From F23-B02 sp045601285 (GTDB lineage Bacteria > Bacillota > Clostridia > Oscillospirales > Oscillospiraceae): a DNA stretch of 64,000 bases. Positions 59,538 to 64,000 of the stretch are shown piece after piece. Made by a program: the position numbers and the translations under genes. The stretch spans positions 15,015 to 79,014 of the forward strand of contig JAZRZJ010000049.1 in assembly GCA_045601285.1 (NCBI GenBank), read 5' to 3'. The notes beneath the pieces were generated by a model that ran no database searches, was not told the origin of the DNA, and saw only the letters and a program-made list of their open reading frames with translations. How positions within the stretch are numbered: position 1 is the stretch's first letter; each line of letters starts with the position of its first letter.

Positions 59538-59789
59538 TTATTCCAATACCGTTGCGGGAATCAGCAGGCTGACTATTCCCGCGGAAAACATTGCAACTCC
59601 GAGATTTCCGAAAAGCTGGGTAAGCAGGGGCTTACCCGCTTTCTCCTGCTTTACCCTTGTTATGCCGTCGCAGGTTACATAGTGGAAAAGGAAATATGTA
59701 ACCGTGCAGGCAAGCGTTGAGATTTCAAAGCAGTCTGCTGCAAGCTTCTTAAAACGTTTCTTCAGTTCTTCGGCATTAATTACGCTCAT
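59538..59789 (-). CDS. Small two-helix membrane protein of unknown function
   Basis: 83 residues from ATG 59789, behind GGAGAG; the longer frame upstream is less likely. It has a charged N-terminus (MSVINAEELKKRFKKLAAD) and two hydrophobic segments (TLACTVTYFLFHYV and GVAMFSAGIVSLLIPATVL) with a basic loop between. I do not recognise it. A possible 44-residue gene lies just upstream. Confidence 0.55.
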   Translation of the reverse strand: MSVINAEELKKRFKKLAADCFEISTLACTVTYFLFHYVTCDGITRVKQEKAGKPLLTQLFGNLGVAMFSAGIVSLLIPATVLE

Positions 59790-59809
59790 ATCATTCTCTC
59801 CAACCTCTG

Positions 59810-59944
59810 TTATAAGGCACACCCGTGCCGGTAAATTATTATTTCAGTTTTTCTATAAAGCCGCTTCCACATGCACCAAGACACAACTACGGATATCGTT
59901 AGTAAGCCGAAAACGTCGACGGTTTCCGTGTCGGTTATGAACAT
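59810..59944 (-). CDS. Possible 44-residue single-helix membrane peptide
   Basis: ATG 59944 to TAA 59812-59810. The product begins MFITDTETVDVFGLLTISVV and has one hydrophobic segment (FGLLTISVVVSWCMW) followed by a basic stretch (KRLYRK), a topology common in small membrane proteins. The ribosome binding site is poor (AGAAG). It ends 20 bases before the 83-residue gene, so the two could be one operon. It may be a chance frame. Confidence 0.3.
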   Translation of the reverse strand: MFITDTETVDVFGLLTISVVVSWCMWKRLYRKTEIIIYRHGCAL

Positions 59945-59992
59945 CCGCTTCTTCTATGCCTTAATGCGAAGCCGACATTTTGCACGGGAGGG

Positions 59993-60520
59993 CTATTCCT
60001 CGATCTTATCGAGCTCGTTCCAGCCATAGCGGATGACGGAGATTATCATGGATGCTTCGCCGATTATTTCATCGAGAATGCCCGCCCAGGAGCCGACAAT
60101 AATGTCATAGACGATGCACAGGGGCGAGTTGATAAACATACCGGCAATACGGATCTTTTTGGGGTTTTTCGTGTAGCCTCCGACGGTGGAGGCTATGTTT
60201 GCGATCACGGGCAGGAGCGATATCCAGCCACCCCATGTTATCCACAAGGCTGCGAGCTGCAAAAGGCACAGCGCCGCGCACATACTGCTTCTTTTTCCGA
60301 ATTTCCATTTGCTTGAAAGGCAGAACGAGCGCAGGGAGTTTATCATATAGCTGATGCCGCCTGTTATGGCACCCAGCAGCAGCATATGCAGTGTATAAAA
60401 CACATAGGAAAACAGCTGCATACGGAAAAGATTTTTGTTTTCCCTGCACTGAAATGATGCTAAATACAGTGCAGTGCCCAAAAATCCTATGAGCTGAATT
60501 AAAATATATTTCGGTGTCAT
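59993..60520 (-). CDS. YgjV family inner-membrane protein
   Basis: 175 residues with five or six membrane helices. QLIGFLGTALYLASFQCREN at the N-terminus, LFSYVFYTLHMLLLGAITGG, YMINSLRSF and PVIANIASTVGGYTKNPKKI match the YgjV/Imp-YgjV family. Function unknown. It is more AT-rich than its neighbours at the 5' end. The start ATG 60520 has no strong ribosome binding site. Confidence 0.8.
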   Translation of the reverse strand: MTPKYILIQLIGFLGTALYLASFQCRENKNLFRMQLFSYVFYTLHMLLLGAITGGISYMINSLRSFCLSSKWKFGKRSSMCAALCLLQLAALWITWGGWISLLPVIANIASTVGGYTKNPKKIRIAGMFINSPLCIVYDIIVGSWAGILDEIIGEASMIISVIRYGWNELDKIEE

Positions 60521-60570
60521 ATTATGCTCTCACATCTTTTATTTTTGCTTAGTTTCCGCATTTTCGGTCT

Positions 60571-60654
60571 TTATCTTTTTATCAGAAGCACCACAGTCTC
60601 AACGTGTGTCGAGACGACGCCATAAATGTCCACACAACACGGAAACAAATCCGC
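60571..60654 (-). pseudogene. Orphan 3' end of an rlmD-like methyltransferase gene
   Basis: On the minus strand 27 codons before TAA (60573-60571) encode ADLFPCC and then GVVSTHVETVVLLIKR. This matches the C-terminus of the intact rlmD product (VDMFPRTPHVEAVVLLSRA) in DLFP and HVE-VVLL. No upstream part of the gene is attached; instead the alkD gene lies between this fragment and intact rlmD. It looks like a displaced target-gene end. Confidence 0.6.
60595..60615. repeat. att-like direct repeat, left copy
   Basis: AGTCTCAAC, five bases, TCGAGAC. The same order with six central bases is at 61423-61444. GTCTC and GAGAC also make the site an inverted repeat. The two copies bracket alkD and fall inside rlmD 3'-end sequence. 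Confidence 0.55.
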
Positions 60655-60701
60655 CCCCCCACAGCACACGGGAATATATCGTCCCAACAAGCTGGAATAT
60701 G

Positions 60702-61376
60702 TTATCGTTTCAGTGTCTTTAAATACTCCTTTTGTTCTGCTGTAATGCGCAAGCTTTCGCGGGCCTTCTGTATTGTTTTATTGTGGACCCAGATGTCTAA
60801 CCGATTATCTTCAATGTATTTCACGGCCTCATCCCACTGTTTTGCCAAAGCAGTTGCAAAGAACCATGCACACATCATCTGCACATAATACTCGTCACTG
60901 TGAACGCAGCACGGTATGTCCAGATACTCCGCCTTAAATTCAGCGTCAAGGAAATGAGACATTAACATCTCGATGCCAAAGCGGCAGGTATATGTATTTT
61001 CCGATGCAGACCATTCTTTGATCTTATTCAGAAGGGCGGTTTTATTTTTCTTAAAAACCTTCGGCGACATGATATCGCAAACTGCCCAGTTATCTACATA
61101 TGGCAGGAATTTATCCACAGCGGCAATACAGGCATCGTAGTCCTTTATTTCGGAAACAAGCAGCCCGTGAAGCATATTCTCATCATAGTATTTATGGGGA
61201 AGATCGTTCAGAAACTCAGCGGCCTCAGGCTCTTTTGCCAATCTCTTTGCAAGCTTTCTGACTTCCGGAACTCTAACCCCAATAAACAACGCTCTGGGAA
61301 TCCCCGGAGTTAATTTCGCCTGAAAATCGCCATATGAAACATCTTGTAATGCAAATAATTCTTCTCTAAAGTTCAT
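60702..61376 (-). CDS. DNA alkylation repair protein (AlkD-like HEAT repeats)
   Basis: 224 residues, typical of the AlkD family. LTPGIPRALFIGVRVPEVRK, YDENMLHGLLVSEI, DNWAVCDIMSPKVFKK and NTYTCRFGIEMLMSHFL are conserved family blocks, including the Asp-Trp pair (DNWAVCD) near the lesion-binding groove. It removes alkylated bases without base flipping in studied members. Codon use is more AT-rich than flanking genes, and att-like repeats bracket it, both pointing to acquisition. Confidence 0.88.
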   Translation of the reverse strand: MNFREELFALQDVSYGDFQAKLTPGIPRALFIGVRVPEVRKLAKRLAKEPEAAEFLNDLPHKYYDENMLHGLLVSEIKDYDACIAAVDKFLPYVDNWAVCDIMSPKVFKKNKTALLNKIKEWSASENTYTCRFGIEMLMSHFLDAEFKAEYLDIPCCVHSDEYYVQMMCAWFFATALAKQWDEAVKYIEDNRLDIWVHNKTIQKARESLRITAEQKEYLKTLKR

Positions 61377-61422
61377 TTTTATTATCCCTAATCAGAATTT
61401 GTCGCTGTGACAATAGTCCTGT

Positions 61423-61444
61423 AGTCTCAACCTAGGCTCGAGAC
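61423..61444. repeat. att-like direct repeat, right copy at the rlmD stop
   Basis: AGTCTCAAC, six bases, TCGAGAC, matching 60595-60615. It spans the TAG stop of rlmD on the minus strand. Confidence 0.55.
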
Positions 61445-62787
61445 AAGAGCACCACCGCTTCCACATGGGGTGTTCTCGGGAACATATCCACGGCGGTGGC
61501 TTTTTTCAGCTCATAGCCGCAGGCGTTAAATACGGTTATATCTCTAGCAAGCGTTGCCGGGTTGCAGGAAACGTAGGCAATGCGCTGAGGATTCATGCCG
61601 CAGAGCGCCCTTATAGCCGCTTCGTCCATGCCCTTTCTCGGCGGGTCAACCACAACCGCCTCAGGTCTTATGCCCTCGGCAAGAAGCTTTTCCGCCGCGC
61701 TTGATGCGTCCGCGCACATAAATTCCGCGTTCGTTATTCCGTTTCGCAGGGCATTCTTTTTCGCGTTTTCAATGGCCTCGGGAATTATCTCCGCGCCTAT
61801 TACCTTGTCGGCATGCCTTGCAAGATAAAGGCTTATGGTGCCTGCTCCGCAGTACATATCCAGCACCGTGCCGCCGTGAGCCGCGGCATATTCCACGGCG
61901 CGTGCATAGAGCTTTTCCGCCTGGGGAGGATTTATCTGATAAAAGGCCTGAGGCGAGATTTCGTACTCGATGCCGCCCAGACTGTCCCGGATATTTTCGT
62001 TTCCCCAAAGGGTATAAAAATCGCCCGAAAGCACCGTGTTTCCCGCGGTCTTGTTTATGTTCAGAACAATGCCCGTTAGCTCGGGGCATTGTTCTCTGAG
62101 ATACTCCGTAAACGCAGAAGTGTGCTCGCCGAAGCCCTTTGCGGAAACGATGCAGGCAACGGCATCGGATGTGTTCACCGCGCATCTTACATACACGTGG
62201 CGCACGGCGCCCCTGCGTGTTTTTTCATCATAGGCAGTAATACCGTTTTCCCGCATAAACTCCGTCACCGCAGCGACGGCCTTATCCGAAAGCGCCTTCT
62301 GAATGAGGCAGCTTTCCACGGGCACAAGCTCATGGGTGCGTGGTGCGAAAAAGCCGCTTTTTATCTCACCCGAAACATTTTGTACGGCATAGATGCCTTT
62401 ATTGCGGTAATGAATAACATTGTCGCTGCCGATTATCTCCTCCGCCTGCATCGTCTGATGACCGATGTGCTTCAGGGCATCGTTGAGTTTGCCGAGCTTG
62501 AAGCGTTTTTCCTCCTCGTAGCTCATGTGCCACAAGGCACAGCCTCCGCAGCGGAGGTAGCTTTCACATTCGGGCTCACGGCGCTCGGGAGAGAGAGAAA
62601 TTGCCTCCTCCGCTCTGCCGTAGACGGCAGCCGCCGTGACCTTGATTATCTTCACCCGCCACTTTTCGCCGGCAATCGTCCGCGGAACAAACACGGCCCG
62701 TCCGTTTATTCTGCAGACACCGCTTCCGTCGGAGGAATAGCCCGTTATTTCGGCTTCGTATATTTCGTTTTTAAGCAAATCATTCAT
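61432..62787 (-). CDS. rlmD: 23S rRNA (uracil-5-)-methyltransferase RlmD/RumA family
   Basis: 451 residues from ATG 62787; the longer open frame upstream runs antisense through other genes. An N-terminal TRAM domain (VPRTIAGEKWRVKI), an Fe-S Cys set (CESYLRCGGCALWHMSY and a later Cys), SAM motif VLDMYCGAGTISLYLA, and the catalytic VVVDPPRKGMD with YVSCNPATLARD identify the family. No ribosome binding site is visible at the ATG, which may indicate a leaderless or weak start. The 3' end is an att-like site. Confidence 0.92.
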   Translation of the reverse strand: MNDLLKNEIYEAEITGYSSDGSGVCRINGRAVFVPRTIAGEKWRVKIIKVTAAAVYGRAEEAISLSPERREPECESYLRCGGCALWHMSYEEEKRFKLGKLNDALKHIGHQTMQAEEIIGSDNVIHYRNKGIYAVQNVSGEIKSGFFAPRTHELVPVESCLIQKALSDKAVAAVTEFMRENGITAYDEKTRRGAVRHVYVRCAVNTSDAVACIVSAKGFGEHTSAFTEYLREQCPELTGIVLNINKTAGNTVLSGDFYTLWGNENIRDSLGGIEYEISPQAFYQINPPQAEKLYARAVEYAAAHGGTVLDMYCGAGTISLYLARHADKVIGAEIIPEAIENAKKNALRNGITNAEFMCADASSAAEKLLAEGIRPEAVVVDPPRKGMDEAAIRALCGMNPQRIAYVSCNPATLARDITVFNACGYELKKATAVDMFPRTPHVEAVVLLSRA

Positions 62788-62883
62788 AAAACAATAATAA
62801 CATGATAAATTTCTATTTTCAATCGAATAAAACACATCTTTACGGCAAATACTGATTCTGCAAATATTTTGGAGGTAAAAAGC

Positions 62884-63213
62884 ATGAAAAGAACTTTTGT
62901 TATCATACTCGTACTGGCACTTCTCTGCACCGCGCTGTGCGCCTGCGGCAGAGATGACCGGGGCAGCGGCAATGTAAGTGACAACGAAAACGGCGTTATC
63001 ACCGACGAGAACAACGGTGACGACATCATTGACGATGTTGAGAGCGCAATGCCCAGCGCCAATCCCAACAACAACAGCGGCAACACCAACGGCGGCGGCA
63101 GCAACGGCGGCAACAATGGCGGCGGCAATAATGGCGGCGGCAACGGCGGCAATAACGTTCCCACCGCGAATCCCCAGAACAGCCCCAATCCCACCAGAGC
63201 GGTTACTCCTTAA
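62884..63213 (+). CDS. Asn/Gly-rich small lipoprotein
   Basis: 109 residues from ATG 62884, behind GGAGG. The signal peptide ends in a lipobox (LCAC, residues ~18-21), so it is lipid-anchored outside the cell. After an acidic stretch (residues ~30-60) comes a low-complexity Asn/Gly tract (SNGGNNGGGNNGGGNGGNN) and a Pro/Asn tail. No enzymatic domain; a spacer or wall-linked role is possible. I do not recognise a family. Confidence 0.7.
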   Translation: MKRTFVIILVLALLCTALCACGRDDRGSGNVSDNENGVITDENNGDDIIDDVESAMPSANPNNNSGNTNGGGSNGGNNGGGNNGGGNGGNNVPTANPQNSPNPTRAVTP

Positions 63214-63249
63214 CAGCAAGAGTGATTTAAAGTAAAATCTTGATATGGC

Positions 63250-63282
63250 GCAGCTTGTCAAAAAAGTTTTTTGACAAGCTGC
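63250..63282. terminator. Terminator after the lipoprotein gene
   Basis: GCAGCTTGTCAAAAAA (63250-63265) pairs with TTTTTTGACAAGCTGC (63267-63282). Confidence 0.65.
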
Positions 63283-63303
63283 TTGCTGTTTTTTGAAAGT
63301 CTC

Positions 63304-63340
63304 AGCCATTTCAAGTAAAATCTTGAAATGGCTTTCTTTT
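63304..63340 (+). terminator. Second hairpin before the HD gene
   Basis: AGCCATTTCAAG (63304-63315) pairs with CTTGAAATGGCT (63322-63333), followed by a T-rich stretch. The core AAGTAAAATCTTGA also occurs at 63229-63242. Confidence 0.55.
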
Positions 63341-63378
63341 TGCGTTATATTATAGAAAAAACGCAAGGAGGATTTACC

Positions 63379-63939
63379 ATGAGCTATATTCCCACCGTTG
63401 AACAGGCAGAGGAGCTTGTAAAGCGCTACAACAAGGAGCCCTTCCATATTCAGCACGCCGAAACCGTTTCCAAGGTCATGGGTGAGCTTGCAAAGGAATT
63501 CGACCCCGAAAACGTTGATTTCTGGGCCGCTGTCGGTATGCTCCACGACATAGACTTTGAGCTTTATCCCGAGCAGCACTGCGTCAAGGCAGACGAGATG
63601 CTGCATGAGCTGGATATTGACGAGGACATGATACACGCAGTAATCTGCCACGGCTACGGCATCTGCATTGACGTTGAGCCCGTAAAATTCATGGAAAAGG
63701 TGCTTTTCGCCACCGACGAGCTCACCGGTCTTATCGGCGCCTGCGCTCTCATGCGTCCCTCCAGAAGCTGCGACGACATGGAGCTGAAGTCCCTCAAGAA
63801 GAAGTTCAAGGACAAGAAATTCGCCGCCGGCTGCAGCCGCGACATCATCGCCCAGGGAGCCCAGATGCTGGGCTGGGAGCTGGACGACCTGCTGCAGCAG
63901 ACTCTGGACGCCATGAAGAGCCTTCATCTGACTTTTTAG
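63379..63939 (+). CDS. HD-domain (HDIG-type) hydrolase
   Basis: 186 residues from ATG 63379, behind AAGGAGG; the longer frame upstream runs through the hairpin. The HD metal residues appear as FHIQHAETVSKVM, then VGMLHDIDFELYPEQHCVKA and VICHGYG, and ATDELTG gives the last Asp. The substrate (nucleotide or phosphate ester) is unknown. It is followed by the next gene after 19 bases. Confidence 0.85.
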   Translation: MSYIPTVEQAEELVKRYNKEPFHIQHAETVSKVMGELAKEFDPENVDFWAAVGMLHDIDFELYPEQHCVKADEMLHELDIDEDMIHAVICHGYGICIDVEPVKFMEKVLFATDELTGLIGACALMRPSRSCDDMELKSLKKKFKDKKFAAGCSRDIIAQGAQMLGWELDDLLQQTLDAMKSLHLTF

Positions 63940-63958
63940 GAGAGAAAACGACGAACCC

Positions 63959-64000
63959 ATGACCGATTACGCCAAGATCCTCTCCCGGGAGCTGAAGGTT
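63959..64000 (+). CDS. Start of a gene, probably tex (S1-domain transcription accessory protein), partial
   Basis: ATG 63959 follows GGAGAG. Fourteen codons are visible, MTDYAKILSRELKV, which resemble the N-terminal helix of Tex proteins. The gene runs out of the window. The call rests on a very short match. Confidence 0.4.
   Translation, partial: MTDYAKILSRELKV

Noticed and set aside
63061..63160. Tandem GGC/AAT-rich tract as a CRISPR or microsatellite array
   Set aside because: It is the Asn/Gly low-complexity coding region of the lipoprotein, with no spacer-repeat structure.
61432..63960. 842-codon minus-strand open frame as one large protein
   Set aside because: Only the part from ATG 62787 matches RlmD; the remainder is antisense to the lipoprotein and HD genes, whose own starts and ribosome binding sites are good.

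Overview
The window reads as chromosome of a low-to-mid GC Gram-positive anaerobe of the class Clostridia, most likely a gut Oscillospiraceae/Ruminococcaceae relative. The evidence is the Firmicutes gene order gdpP-rplI-dnaB-tilS-hpt-ftsH, a T-box in front of thrS, a yybP-ykoY-type leader in front of a P-type ATPase, a nine-gene V-type ATPase operon with a sodium-type rotor subunit, AGGAGG-type ribosome binding sites with many TTG and GTG starts, and no sign of aerobic respiration. No CRISPR array, rRNA operon, prophage or intact insertion sequence was seen.

Layout. 1-1.5 kb: four tandem small genes share a 35-residue leader ending in Gly-Gly, but their C-terminal peptides are unrelated (a RiPP/bacteriocin-like precursor cluster). 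The cluster lies between two copies of the same hairpin. 1.5-6.3 kb: an accessory operon (crotonase-fold enzyme, class III CoA-transferase, sodium:solute symporter, ferredoxin-nitroreductase) with a strong promoter and a 14-bp-arm palindrome, bracketed by two direct copies of a ~170-bp repeat. 6.3-13.6 kb: a GHKL ATPase pseudogene, a small VOC-like gene, glutaminase, a 1389-residue leucine-rich-repeat/S-layer-homology surface protein and tRNA-Leu(CAG). 13.8-21 kb: a DUF975 membrane protein; iscR-nifS-nifU with a shared operator motif; and an amino-acid ABC transporter with a DapF-fold racemase/epimerase and a second, rearranged binding protein. 21-29.2 kb: thrS, metal-ATPase, AI-2E-family transporter, TRIC channel and ychF, with three structured RNA leaders. 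29.3-37 kb: the housekeeping gdpP-to-ftsH cluster. 37-39.2 kb: sugar nucleotidyltransferase, LUD protein, cupin. 39.2-47.8 kb: V-ATPase. 48-56.9 kb: a catalytically altered E2-like acyltransferase, PHP phosphoesterase, luxS-mtnN, two repeat elements, an MFS transporter, murT, glmS and secG. 57-64 kb: overlapping small-gene operons, an alkD gene bracketed by att-like repeats at the 3' end of rlmD, a lipoprotein, an HD hydrolase and the start of a probable tex gene.

How the parts fit. Sodium links the V-ATPase to the SSS symporter of the accessory operon. IscR appears to control iron-sulfur assembly, on which the ferredoxin-type nitroreductase would depend. LuxS and MtnN complete S-adenosylhomocysteine detoxification. 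GlmS, MurT and the nucleotidyltransferase feed the cell envelope. The most unusual items are the orphan Gly-Gly precursor cluster, a leader upstream of the AI-2E-family gene that resembles but departs from the neighbouring manganese-type riboswitch, the permuted binding protein, and the alkD cassette at rlmD.
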